Assembly (NCBI GenBank): GCA_050302175.1
Contig: JBNLAN010000009.1
Coordinates: 1 to 64,000 of the forward strand
From: JBNLAN01 sp050302175
GTDB taxonomy: Bacteria; Pseudomonadota; Zetaproteobacteria; Mariprofundales; Mariprofundaceae
Reading direction: 5' to 3'
Length of the DNA: 64,000 nucleotides
Part shown: positions 1-8,796 of the stretch, one piece after another
Numbering within the stretch: the stretch's first letter is position 1
How the letters are laid out: every line of letters begins with the position of its first letter
Program-made: the position numbers and the translations under genes
The notes under the pieces: generated by a model
What the model was told of the DNA's origin: nothing
Databases searched by the model: none
The model's input: only the letters and a program-made list of their open reading frames with translations

Positions 1-123
1 ATGCGCCTTCCCGATGCGATCATCTGGGCTTCGGCCTTCTCCGAGTCCTGCCTGCTGATCACGCGCAATGTCCGGGATTTCCCGGAAGATCACCCTGGCA
101 TCCGCGTTCCCTATCGATTGTAA
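1..123 (+). CDS. PIN-domain (VapC-like) toxin, C-terminal fragment
   Basis: The reading frame is open from the window edge to a TAA at 121-123. The last ~40 residues read LPDAIIWASA then LLITRNVRDF and end in PYRL. This is the usual C-terminal end of PIN ribonucleases: the Asp of LPDA and the Asp of TRNVRDF match the later acidic residues of the metal-binding active site. Known VapC toxins cleave RNA, often tRNA, and are held inactive by a VapB antitoxin encoded just upstream, which would lie outside this window. The true start is not visible. The first of three 36-bp direct repeats begins four bases after the stop. Confidence 0.75.
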   Translation: MRLPDAIIWASAFSESCLLITRNVRDFPEDHPGIRVPYRL

Positions 124-126
124 ACT

Positions 127-162
127 CGCGCATTGAGGAATCATCACTCTCCGGTTACCTTC
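127..162 (+). repeat. 36-bp direct repeat, copy 1
   Basis: Core CGCGCATTGAGGAATC followed by ATCACTCTCCGGTTACCTTC. It differs from copy 2 (864-899) at two positions and from copy 3 (3825-3860) at four. It sits between the toxin fragment and the gene at 249. The function is unknown; see the finding on the repeat-bounded array. Confidence 0.85.
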
Positions 163-248
163 TTTGAGTTCATTGGAATCAGGTGGGTGATAAATCACAC
201 TTCCCCTGGCATATGGTTATCTATTGATCCGGCAGGGGGGGCATTAGG

Positions 249-773
249 ATGTGGGGATTCTTCAGGTTCAAGTATATGGGAGATCCGGATAAGGTCGGCC
301 GCAAGTTCCTGATACTGTTTATACTGATTCTCATTCCGGTCATGTTCGCTTTTCGCTGGATGTATTCGGGTGAGATTGAGGTTACCGGCCAGGTGATAGA
401 TCGTTCCGGGCAGCCCCTGCCGCATGCGAAGGTGATGTATTGGGCAGAATATACGAAAGATATTGGCGGTGTGCCCGGTTCCAAAAGAGTCGATCCTGAA
501 TACGCCAGAAGCAAGACCGGAAAGCTGGCGCAACCCCTTTTTGCCGATGCCAATGGCATGTTTCACATTGATGTCGATCATTTCATGATCAGTTATTTCA
601 GGCTTGCAATTGAGACGGATACGACAAATACATCGCTGGATGTCGCTGCACAAAACACTGACGTCGCCATGCTGCTGAAAGGGTTTGAACCTGAGACCGG
701 GTTTATGAAGCTGTTTTGGCCATACCGGTTTGGTAGCAGGGAGAATCCTTTGCTCTTCCGGGTGCGGCAATAA
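249..773 (+). CDS. membrane-anchored protein with carboxypeptidase-regulatory-like domain (174 aa), unknown function
   Basis: A G-rich stretch (GGCAGGGGGG) lies just before the ATG and can serve as ribosome binding site. Residues ~20-38 form one hydrophobic segment, so the protein is probably a signal-anchored membrane protein facing the periplasm. Residues ~42-120 start EIEVTGQVIDRSGQPLPHAK, the pattern of a carboxypeptidase-regulatory-like or Ig-type beta sandwich. It is a clear paralogue of the N-terminal ~150 residues of the next gene: both have anchor, then G-(Q/K)-(V/I)-ID, and both end with a similar block (FGSRENPLLFRVRQ here, YGSSETPWYFRANQ there). It lies between repeat copies 1 and 2. 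No function can be assigned. Confidence 0.75.
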   Translation: MWGFFRFKYMGDPDKVGRKFLILFILILIPVMFAFRWMYSGEIEVTGQVIDRSGQPLPHAKVMYWAEYTKDIGGVPGSKRVDPEYARSKTGKLAQPLFADANGMFHIDVDHFMISYFRLAIETDTTNTSLDVAAQNTDVAMLLKGFEPETGFMKLFWPYRFGSRENPLLFRVRQ

Positions 774-863
774 GAGAAACGAGAAAGGAAATTCCGGGTA
801 CCAGTATACCTAATTCCTTACTCAAATATGGTCACTCTGTTTAGGCATGGGGCTTTTCCGTTT

Positions 864-899
864 CGCGCATTGAGGAATCATCACTCTCCGGGTATCTTC
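864..899 (+). repeat. 36-bp direct repeat, copy 2
   Basis: Same 36-bp unit as at 127, two mismatches. It is preceded by GGCTTTTCCGTTT, which resembles the GGACTTTTAGTTT before copy 3, so the shared block is a little longer for copies 2 and 3. It ends 33 bp before the start of the 660-residue gene. The upstream stretch 785-819 holds an imperfect hairpin (AAGGAA/TTCCTT and GGTA/TACC arms) without a T-run. Confidence 0.85.
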
Positions 900-932
900 C
901 TTAGCTTCGCTGGGACGGGAGAGGAGAGCTGA

Positions 933-2915
933 ATGGGCAGGCATTACACAGATCACGAGACTAAGCATGTCTCACGCTATTTTTTCGTGTTCTTTTTGTT
1001 CGTGGCCGTACTGTTTTTTGCGTTCTGGGCGATGGGGATGAGTGGCCCTGTGAAACTGCAGGGGAAGATTATCGACCAGAATTTTGATGTTAAGTCCGTT
1101 CCCGCTATTGATGCCAGGGCGTTTGTTACGGTGGTTGCCCTGTCTGCCGACTCCATGCCTTTTGTCGGTGCCCTGCATAAAGAGAAAACTACGACAGCGG
1201 AGTTTCAGGTGGGTGCGGATGGAAGATTCGAATTCACCGCGGATCAGTGGCGGATCGTCCGCATCGAAATCCGTTTTGAGAGTGAAACTGCCAGCATCGA
1301 ACCGGCTCAATGGACTCCCAATTCCGGGATTAAGTACCTTATCAATAGGCAGCAATACGGAAGCAGTGAGACCCCCTGGTATTTCCGGGCGAATCAAAAA
1401 CCAAAACCGGCTCAGCCTCAAACTCCCACAGCTGAACAGGACAGCCCGGTTGCCGATGAACAAGTCGCTGATGAACTAGCTGCCGATGAAGCACCAAGGG
1501 ACTCCTACACTCAGGAGATTCTTGCGCTGTTGAAAAAGATTCAGGAGAAAACAGGGAAAGCGCCGTTTAATTCATATAATTATCCGGTGGAAGATATCGC
1601 AACAGTTGCCATCTATCGTGATATATCGTGTGAGTATGACGAGCAACAGTATCGACTGGAGAGCGCATACACCCGTTTTATGGATTTTGTCAGAAAGGAG
1701 GGAATCTTCCGGAAAGAGCGCAAGAAGATGGGCTATGCAATCGAACATATCGATGAATTTCTGGAGTCTGCGAAAGCAATCACCTCGGATGATGCCTTCG
1801 CCTTCAAGCCTCTGATCACCGAACTGCTGAAATATTATGCGATCATCAAAGGCGTCGACGGATGGGAAGACAAGTTCATGCAACTCAAGGATATCCCTCT
1901 TCAGCAGGGTAAGAGTTTTTATAAGGCCGGATTCCCGAAGTCAGAACATAGCTGCAATACGATGAGCGACTTAACGTTTCTGCCGGAGAATGGCATACAT
2001 GCGAGTGATATATTATGGTACATGTTCCAGAACTCCGAGCAGTGGATCTATTCATTCTGGGCCCGGCGTTATTACGAAGGGAATATGGAAGAGACGCACT
2101 CCCTTTTGACAATTCTGGAGCGGATCGCTTCGGATAAATTTTATACCGTACACAAAGATAAAACGGTGATGAGCCTGATCTTGCCCAAACGAATCGAATG
2201 GAATATGTGGGCACCTCGTCTCTCTGCATCTGATGAAGAAAAGAAGTTTGCCTCGACATATGATGATCTGAATTTTGTATCCGTGCCGGAAAAAGGCGAG
2301 TTCGTGTTTGAGGGCACACATAAAGGTCAGGTCTCGGCTGGTAGCGGAGTCTATCTCTATACACGGGAAGGTATGTGCACGGCAACGCTGTCGGAAGTGG
2401 GGCTCAGTAGCGATGTTTCAGGTGGTGATGGACTGATGACCATGCGCTACAAGGTTAAACTGGATGATCAGTCATCATGCAGAGGCAAAAGCGCAATGGT
2501 CTCCTTTTCCAAGGTCGATGATAAGGTGATCGGCTCGAGACTGTTTACAGTCGCCCTGACACCGGAAGAGAATCGACGGATCAGAACCGCCCTGACACAT
2601 CAGCACCCTGTGCTTGAAAAGATGCATATATCGCTGGTGGCCTACGCGAACAGATCCGGCAAATCGTTTTACATGCTGAGTGTGGGCGGTAAATCACAGG
2701 CCATTTTTTCAATCGAGGCAGAGCGCATCAACTGGATAGCCAGTGCAATGGGGCATTATGGAGACGAAGTTAATTCTGTGCCTGTGGCGGATGTGAACGG
2801 CAACGGGCTGCCGGAGGTTATCTATTCGAACCATGGACGTTACTCAAGTACGGATGCGGTCGTTGAGCTTGGCACCGGGTTGTTTGTTAAGACGTTATCG
2901 GCCTATGGCGATTGA
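933..2915 (+). CDS. large membrane-anchored protein of unknown function (660 aa), paralogous N-terminus
   Basis: A good ribosome binding site (GGAGAGGAG) precedes the ATG. Residues ~15-35 are a single membrane anchor. Residues ~40-150 repeat the beta-sandwich module of the gene at 249. Residues ~155-185 are a low-complexity acidic and Pro linker with repeated VADE/AADE units. The remaining ~470 residues are soluble and not recognised, apart from a final PVADVNGNGLPEVIYSNHG block that looks like the calcium-binding loop of FG-GAP/VCBS repeats. It is probably a periplasmic protein tethered to the inner membrane. It is followed at 70 bp by another membrane gene on the same strand. Function unknown. 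Confidence 0.75.
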   Translation: MGRHYTDHETKHVSRYFFVFFLFVAVLFFAFWAMGMSGPVKLQGKIIDQNFDVKSVPAIDARAFVTVVALSADSMPFVGALHKEKTTTAEFQVGADGRFEFTADQWRIVRIEIRFESETASIEPAQWTPNSGIKYLINRQQYGSSETPWYFRANQKPKPAQPQTPTAEQDSPVADEQVADELAADEAPRDSYTQEILALLKKIQEKTGKAPFNSYNYPVEDIATVAIYRDISCEYDEQQYRLESAYTRFMDFVRKEGIFRKERKKMGYAIEHIDEFLESAKAITSDDAFAFKPLITELLKYYAIIKGVDGWEDKFMQLKDIPLQQGKSFYKAGFPKSEHSCNTMSDLTFLPENGIHASDILWYMFQNSEQWIYSFWARRYYEGNMEETHSLLTILERIASDKFYTVHKDKTVMSLILPKRIEWNMWAPRLSASDEEKKFASTYDDLNFVSVPEKGEFVFEGTHKGQVSAGSGVYLYTREGMCTATLSEVGLSSDVSGGDGLMTMRYKVKLDDQSSCRGKSAMVSFSKVDDKVIGSRLFTVALTPEENRRIRTALTHQHPVLEKMHISLVAYANRSGKSFYMLSVGGKSQAIFSIEAERINWIASAMGHYGDEVNSVPVADVNGNGLPEVIYSNHGRYSSTDAVVELGTGLFVKTLSAYGD

Positions 2916-2985
2916 TTTTCCTTCTGGTTCCGAGGACGCTAATTCATAACGAAATCCATCCAGGTGCGGGACAGGAGCGACGGGG

Positions 2986-3450
2986 ATGAAACAAATTTCA
3001 GGATCGACATTTTACTTCAAAAAGTTGTTCCCGACTTTCTGGTTCGGATTTACTTTACTGTTTATCCTTGTTTCACTCTATATTGGCAATAAAGAAAATG
3101 AGCCAGTTTTCGCATCAGTAATCTTTATTGTCGGGCCACTCTTCATGGCTGCTCTCGGTTACTTCATATTCAAAAAGCTTGCCTGGGATCTGGCTGATCG
3201 AGTGTATGATCATGGCGATTATCTCGAGTTTCACAGGGGCGGAAAGATTCAGCGCGTTCCTATCGATGAGATCATTAACATCAGTTATAGCCATATGAGT
3301 TCACCCGAAAGGGTCGTTATTCGTGCCAGGAACATTGGCCCAATCGGCAAAGAGCTGGTTTTTATGCCCCCGATGCGTCTGATGCCATTATCTCGGAGCC
3401 CTTTGGTGGATGAACTGATTGAAAGAGTTGATCGGGCAAGGAAAAAATAA
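2986..3450 (+). CDS. two-helix membrane protein with PH-like C-terminal domain (154 aa)
   Basis: AGGAG stands eight bases before the ATG. Two hydrophobic segments (residues ~15-34 and ~42-62) are followed by a soluble domain containing YLEFHRGGKIQRVPIDEI and VVIRARNIGPIGKELVFMPP. That is the pattern of bacterial PH-like domains, in which short strands follow two helices. Likely an inner-membrane protein with a cytoplasmic domain. It lies in the same direction as the 660-residue gene upstream and the 96-residue gene 16 bp downstream, so the three may form one transcript. No specific role can be given. Confidence 0.7.
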   Translation: MKQISGSTFYFKKLFPTFWFGFTLLFILVSLYIGNKENEPVFASVIFIVGPLFMAALGYFIFKKLAWDLADRVYDHGDYLEFHRGGKIQRVPIDEIINISYSHMSSPERVVIRARNIGPIGKELVFMPPMRLMPLSRSPLVDELIERVDRARKK

Positions 3451-3466
3451 GGGACACCTGGCAGTA

Positions 3467-3757
3467 ATGCGTAGTACTGAAATCCAGAATTTAATTGATG
3501 CCGTGGAGGGAACCTGGGGGCGGGTGGAGTTGTATGGCTCGGATCCGACGGAGGAGCATGGCACCGCATTCATGATTTCCGGGATTCCGGCGACTTTCTC
3601 TGTTATTACACTCGAAGGAACGCTGCCTCCGGGACGATACGACATTCAGATCGAGGGGGTGCCTCCGGGAGACTATCTTTATACGGAAGAGGTATCGTTG
3701 GAGAAGTTCCTTCAGCTTATCCAAAGAATGAGCGGGCCAGAAGATACATGGCCGTGA
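3467..3757 (+). CDS. small hypothetical protein (96 aa)
   Basis: The frame is open further upstream (an ATG at 3419 lies inside the previous gene), but the ATG at 3467, after that gene's stop, is the more natural start; its ribosome binding site is weak (GGGA, ~13 bases away). The product is acidic and soluble, with no signal peptide or membrane segment. A central stretch, ISGIPATFSVITLEGTLPPG, suggests a beta-rich domain. No family recognised. The gene is followed by a strong terminator at 3788-3819, making it the last gene of the accessory patch. Confidence 0.6.
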   Translation: MRSTEIQNLIDAVEGTWGRVELYGSDPTEEHGTAFMISGIPATFSVITLEGTLPPGRYDIQIEGVPPGDYLYTEEVSLEKFLQLIQRMSGPEDTWP

Positions 3758-3787
3758 TAGACTCGTGTCAGCTAACCGCCTAAATCT

Positions 3788-3819
3788 AAAAGCCCCCGGG
3801 CATCCCGCCGGGGACTTTT
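3788..3819 (+). terminator. rho-independent terminator
   Basis: AAAAG-c-CCCCGG pairs with CCGGGG-a-CTTTT around an 8-nt loop, ending in TTTT. It lies 30 bp after the stop of the 96-residue gene. Because of the A/T flanks it could act from either side, but only the + strand has an upstream gene. Confidence 0.8.
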
Positions 3820-3824
3820 AGTTT

Positions 3825-3860
3825 CGCGCATTGAGGAATCGCCACGCTCCGGTTATCTTC
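3825..3860 (+). repeat. 36-bp direct repeat, copy 3 (in serC leader)
   Basis: CGCGCATTGAGGAATC then GCCACGCTCCGGTTATCTTC; four differences from copy 1. It starts five bases after the terminator hairpin and ends 38 bp before the serC ATG, so it lies in the serC promoter or leader region. Confidence 0.85.
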
Positions 3861-3898
3861 TCCCGCATTCTGAATTTTCCCGGTAAGGATGAGTAACC

Positions 3899-4981
<1,083 letters not shown>

Positions 4982-4999
4982 CATCGCTCTTCTGGCTCA

Positions 5000-6454
5000 A
5001 TGAGCACCATGCTCCCGGAGTTGCCTCGCAAACCTGCTGCTGATTCTCTCGCTGATCCGCAGCGGCGGAAAGTGCTCGGGGCGATTGCGGGTTCTGTCGT
5101 TGTAGCCGGCGCCTGGCCGGGCTTCGTTATCGCTGAAAATATTGAAAATGATGTCATCTATTTGCGGTCGAAAGATGGCAGCTATAGCGATTACACCACT
5201 GTCTTTAACAAGTGCATTCAGCGCCGTCCGGCGCTGGTGGCGGTCTGCTCCAACGAACAGGGCGTGGTGCATGCGGTAAAGCGGGCCAGGCGCGAAGGGC
5301 TGCCAGTCGCGATCAAAAGCGGCGGCCACAGTTTCGAGGGCTTTTCGATCAACGACGGCGGTTTTGTGATCGATGTGTCGGGCATGCAGGAGCAGCAGCT
5401 GGCAGCGAACGGGCGCTACAGCGTGGGGCCAGGCGTTACCCTGATGCAGGCTTACGAGGATCTCGTGCCGCAGGGGCGGCTACTCTCTTTGGGTTCTTGC
5501 GGCATGGTCGGTATCGCGGGGCTAACGCTGGGCGGCGGCTACGGACTTTTCTCCCGTCAGCACGGTCTTGCCTGTGATGCGCTGCGGCGCTTGCGCATGG
5601 TGGACGGAAAGGGGCGCGTGCATGAGGTGCAGGAAGGCTCGGAACTGTTTCGCGCCTGCCGCGGCGGCGGCAACGGAAGTTTCGGTGTCATCACCCAACT
5701 GGAGTTCGAGACCTTTGCCGCGCCCGGGCATCTGTGGCGGCACGTTTTTAAATTCTACAAAATGGATGCCAGGCGCGCCGAGGCATGCGCGAAGCTCTGG
5801 TTTGATCTGGCACCGGAATTACCGAATTCAGTATTTTCGGCCTTCGTGCTCAATCACCGGTCGCTAACCATTCTGCTCACCAATACCGATGAGGAGATTG
5901 CTCCGGAACTATCCAAAGTGCTGGTGAAGCTGCGCGCGGCATCAGACAAATATTACAAGGATCGCAAGGAGCCGCTGATCGATGGCATTCGGCGCTACTT
6001 CGGCAAGCTCTCCCCCCTCTATTTCAAGAATGCCTCGGCGGGCTTTTACAGTGGCTACGACGATATCGCCGCGGTCGCTCCCGAGCTGTTCCGGCAGGTT
6101 GCCGCTACTCCCGGCCTGCTTTACCAGATCAATACCATGGGCGGGGCTGTCGGCGAGATGGATGACGGCAGTAAAACAGCCTATGCGCACCGGGGCGCCA
6201 ATTTCATTTCGGAAATCCAGAGCTATTGGGAAGTGCCCGAAAAAGAGGCCTTTTACCGCAAGGCTGTGAAAGAGTTTCTGGACAAAGTGGAGGGGAACGG
6301 AATCGGGCGGCACTACTGCAACTATCCCGACGTATCCTTCGCCGACTGGCCGACCGCCTATTACGGGAAAGAGGGGTATGCGCGGTTGCAGCAGGTGAAG
6401 CGGCAATACGATCCGAACAACCTTTTTTTGCATGCGCAGAGTGTGCGCCCTTAA
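5000..6454 (+). CDS. Tat-exported FAD-linked oxidase, berberine-bridge-enzyme type
   Basis: A soluble flavoprotein oxidoreductase of the FAD_binding_4/BBE family (484 aa). R22-R23 followed by KVLGAIAGSVVVAGAWPG looks like a twin-arginine signal, which suggests export in folded form. The FAD site contains GGHS with H110, and the later segment LGSCGMVGIAG holds C167; in BBE-type enzymes this His and Cys are both covalently bonded to the flavin, so a bicovalent FAD is likely. The C-terminus (YCNYPDVSFADWP, then QVKRQYDPNNLFLHAQS) is the BBE substrate-domain tail. The substrate is unknown; family members oxidise sugars, alcohols or alkaloids. It starts 18 bp after serC with no clear ribosome binding site. 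Confidence 0.88.
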   Translation: MSTMLPELPRKPAADSLADPQRRKVLGAIAGSVVVAGAWPGFVIAENIENDVIYLRSKDGSYSDYTTVFNKCIQRRPALVAVCSNEQGVVHAVKRARREGLPVAIKSGGHSFEGFSINDGGFVIDVSGMQEQQLAANGRYSVGPGVTLMQAYEDLVPQGRLLSLGSCGMVGIAGLTLGGGYGLFSRQHGLACDALRRLRMVDGKGRVHEVQEGSELFRACRGGGNGSFGVITQLEFETFAAPGHLWRHVFKFYKMDARRAEACAKLWFDLAPELPNSVFSAFVLNHRSLTILLTNTDEEIAPELSKVLVKLRAASDKYYKDRKEPLIDGIRRYFGKLSPLYFKNASAGFYSGYDDIAAVAPELFRQVAATPGLLYQINTMGGAVGEMDDGSKTAYAHRGANFISEIQSYWEVPEKEAFYRKAVKEFLDKVEGNGIGRHYCNYPDVSFADWPTAYYGKEGYARLQQVKRQYDPNNLFLHAQSVRP

Positions 6455-6563
6455 TGAAGTTGAGGCCTCTTGCGAATTCAGAGAGGAGGTTTGTGACAAG
6501 GCTCACATTTATCAGGAGAGGCGCTGAGCTTGAATAACGGGACTGGTGGGCTGGGAGAAGCGG

Positions 6564-7016
6564 ATGTTTCATATTATCGATGATCAAAAATATATTGCTG
6601 AAATGATTGGTCGATTAATGGGTTCGCTTGGTTATGAATCGAGTGTTTTTACTTCGCCCGAGGCGTATCTCGAATATGTCGAGTCTCCCGACTTCAGGCA
6701 GCCGAAGGGAACCATTACCGATATCGATATGCCGAATATCAACGGCTACGAGATGATGATGCGGGCCAGTCGTCTGCGTTCCAATTTGCGCTTTACAGTG
6801 ATGACCGGCGAGCCCTACATCGAGCACGAATTCAAACATAAGGCATGCATGTATTTGACCAAGCCGTTCCGCTTGCCGCATCTGAGGTTGATGGCTGAGC
6901 GAATGAACGTATGCGCTCAGGGGTTGGTGGCTGCAGGCGATAATTCATGCACTCGTTGCGATAATCGGACCGCCTTTGGTGTCTCTGGCTGGGAGTGCCC
7001 GCATCCGCCTGCTTAA
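6564..7016 (+). CDS. orphan CheY-like receiver protein with Cys-rich tail
   Basis: The receiver domain covers residues 1-~120: acidic pair D6-D7 in HIIDDQ, phosphoacceptor D53 in TDIDMPN, the Thr of VMTGEP and the Lys of YLTKPF. GGGAGAAG ahead of the ATG at 6564 decides the start over one six codons earlier. There is no output domain; instead a ~35-residue tail carries Cys residues in VCAQG, NSCTRCDN and WECPHP, which could bind a metal. No histidine kinase is adjacent; the two kinases of the window are at 51.8 and 62.9 kb. It may act as a phosphate relay or through a protein partner. Confidence 0.88.
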   Translation: MFHIIDDQKYIAEMIGRLMGSLGYESSVFTSPEAYLEYVESPDFRQPKGTITDIDMPNINGYEMMMRASRLRSNLRFTVMTGEPYIEHEFKHKACMYLTKPFRLPHLRLMAERMNVCAQGLVAAGDNSCTRCDNRTAFGVSGWECPHPPA

Positions 7017-7055
7017 AGTCCGACGATAGTGTGCATTGCCCCCAATCTTTGCAGC

Positions 7056-7085
7056 AAAGGGTGGCCCGGATAGGTCGCCTTTTTT
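7056..7085 (+). terminator. possible rho-independent terminator after the receiver gene
   Basis: AAAGG and GGCC pair with GGTC (one wobble) and CCTTT, separated by small internal loops, followed by TTTTT. It lies 40 bp after the receiver stop. The stem is imperfect, so the call is tentative. Confidence 0.45.
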
Positions 7086-7152
7086 GTTGGCGGTAAGTAG
7101 GGTCGTTTCAAGTGACCGGTTCAGATCAGCAGGGTGGGGAAGTGGAGGCATT

Positions 7153-7692
7153 TTGAAGAAAAAGATTCTCGCCATTATCGGCAGCGCCAGCCGGAACTCA
7201 TCGAACGAAAGGCTGGTGGATAATTTGGTCCGCATGATGAGGCCCGATTTCGATATGACGGTTTTCAACGATCTGAAAGCACTTCCTCACTTCGACCCGG
7301 AGCAGTCGCTCGAAAATCCGCCGCAGATTATCGAGGCGTTCAGGGAGAGTATCGATCGGGCCGATGGCGTCATCATCTGCACGCCCGAGTATGTGTTCAG
7401 CATCCCCAGCGGACTGAAGAATGCCATCGAGTGGTGCGTTGCCTGCACGGTCTTTTCGGACAAGCCGGTCGGGCTGATCACCGCTTCGGCACAGGGGGAG
7501 AAGGGGCATGAGGAGTTGCAACTGCTAATGAAAACCGTCGTGACCAAGTTCACCGACGAGACTACGTTGCTGATTCAGGGCATCAAGGGAAAGATCAGCC
7601 TCGCAGGCGAAATTACCGACCGGCGCACGAAAGATGAACTGGCCCGGTTCGTCGATGCCTACAAGCGCCTCGTTCAAGGCACGGGCAACTGA
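7153..7692 (+). CDS. NADPH-dependent FMN reductase family protein
   Basis: A flavodoxin-like fold protein of 179 aa. The N-terminus KKKILAIIGSASRNSSN is the phosphate-binding loop for FMN, and TPEYVFSIPSGLKNAIEW is the second FMN-contacting segment typical of the NADPH-dependent FMN reductase/quinone reductase family. A TTG start at 7153 is chosen because GTGGAGG lies just before it and the homology begins there; the frame is open upstream to 7036. Known relatives reduce FMN, quinones, chromate or azo dyes with NAD(P)H. The specific substrate cannot be read from the sequence. Confidence 0.88.
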   Translation: MKKKILAIIGSASRNSSNERLVDNLVRMMRPDFDMTVFNDLKALPHFDPEQSLENPPQIIEAFRESIDRADGVIICTPEYVFSIPSGLKNAIEWCVACTVFSDKPVGLITASAQGEKGHEELQLLMKTVVTKFTDETTLLIQGIKGKISLAGEITDRRTKDELARFVDAYKRLVQGTGN

Positions 7693-7710
7693 TCAGGACG
7701 GATTCCTGTT

Positions 7711-8343
7711 TCAGGGTTTGGTGAAATTAAGCGTGTAGGAGATCGCATTGCCGAAGAAGGCTTGTTCGGCGAACCCTACAGACGATGCGAGCTCCCGAAC
7801 CTTGCTGCGCCGCTGGAAATGCGGATCGGCAATCACCTCCGTTACCGACAGCACGCCGCCCGGCTTAAGACTCTCGAAAATTTCCGTCAGCGCCTTCTGC
7901 TGCTCTGGAATCTCGCCGAGCACCAGCACCAGCAGCACGCGGTCGAACTGATCTTTTCCCAGCAGACCGTCGCCGGTTTTTCCCTGCATGAAGCGGATAT
8001 TCTGCAATCCTTCCGCCTGCGCTTTCGCCCGCACGCGCTCAAGCATTCCATCCTGCATGTCGAAGGCGGTGACTTCTCCCGATTCGCCGACCGCCCTGGC
8101 CAGCGGGATCGACAGCCGGCCAGGGCCGCAGCCCAAATCGAGCACCTTCATGCCCGGTGCAAGGGCAAGGTGCGAGATGATTACTTTGGCCGAGTTGTGC
8201 CGCAGGATCGGGTTGTCCATCTCCACCATCCAGCCCAGCCACGACGGGCAGGGAATGTTGGTGCGCGTGGAGGCGGCTCTCCAGATCAGAGCCACGATAA
8301 TGAGCAGTGCGGCGAGGCCCAAGGCGAGATAGACGAACGACAT
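7711..8343 (-). CDS. membrane-anchored class I SAM-dependent methyltransferase
   Basis: An N-terminal hydrophobic helix (residues ~4-22) is followed by a class I methyltransferase domain. Motif I is VLDLGCGPGRLSIPLA, with the acidic residue of motif II in VTAFDMQ, and a KPGGVLSVTEV strand follows. The product has 210 residues and no recognisable substrate domain. A membrane-bound small methyltransferase could act on quinones, lipids or small molecules, but this is inference. It converges with the FMN reductase gene, with 18 bp between stops, and is the last gene of a run of minus-strand genes starting near 10.4 kb. Confidence 0.85.
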   Translation of the reverse strand: MSFVYLALGLAALLIIVALIWRAASTRTNIPCPSWLGWMVEMDNPILRHNSAKVIISHLALAPGMKVLDLGCGPGRLSIPLARAVGESGEVTAFDMQDGMLERVRAKAQAEGLQNIRFMQGKTGDGLLGKDQFDRVLLVLVLGEIPEQQKALTEIFESLKPGGVLSVTEVIADPHFQRRSKVRELASSVGFAEQAFFGNAISYTLNFTKP

Positions 8344-8384
8344 GATTCCCCCTGCTTTTTTAGGCGCAGGTTAGCACAAATCTG

Positions 8385-8726
8385 TTAAGTGAAACTGCCC
8401 TCGAAAACCGCTGTGTCGAAATTCAGCGATATCCGGACGATCTGCTTTTCCTTGATGGTGCAGCGCTGTGCAATGCGGATCGTCTGCGCCGGCTTGATGT
8501 AGTCGTATACCATCACTACCTCATCGCCCGATTCGGTTAGGCTCAGTAGTTCGTACTCGCATGGCTCCGGCGGGTCGTTGCGCAGGCTGGTGATGTAAGC
8601 TTCGGCCGAACCGAACGTGTGGAACGGGCCGGAGAACTTCAGGTCCGGCGCAAGCAGCGGGGCCAGGGCATCAATATCGCCTCGGCAGAAATGCTCCAGA
8701 AACGACAGGGTTATCTTCCGGCTCAT
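8385..8726 (-). CDS. SnoaL-like / NTF2-fold protein
   Basis: A small soluble cone-fold protein (113 aa from this start). The pattern FLEHFCRGDIDALAPLLAPDLKFSGPF is typical of SnoaL-like domains, where a helix hairpin precedes a strand lining the pocket; ESGDEVVMVYDY continues the sheet. Families with this fold include isomerases, dehydratases and proteins with no known activity. The frame continues upstream to a TTG at 8762, with a further ATG at 8750; no site has a convincing ribosome binding site, so the start is uncertain. It lies 41 bp upstream of the methyltransferase and may be co-transcribed with it. Confidence 0.75.
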   Translation of the reverse strand: MSRKITLSFLEHFCRGDIDALAPLLAPDLKFSGPFHTFGSAEAYITSLRNDPPEPCEYELLSLTESGDEVVMVYDYIKPAQTIRIAQRCTIKEKQIVRISLNFDTAVFEGSFT

Positions 8727-8796
8727 GGCGCCATTGAGCCATAGGTGCATCCGTATGTCCAAGGCCTTCGCCGATGTGCACCATCAGCGTATCCAT

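Noticed and set aside
1440..1500. Repeated GCCGATGAA-like units as a DNA repeat
   Set aside because: They encode a low-complexity acidic linker (VADE/AADE) in the 660-residue protein and are explained by coding.
127..3860. CRISPR-type array, because the 36-bp repeats recur
   Set aside because: Copies are 737 and 2961 bp apart, with genes between and no spacers or cas genes.
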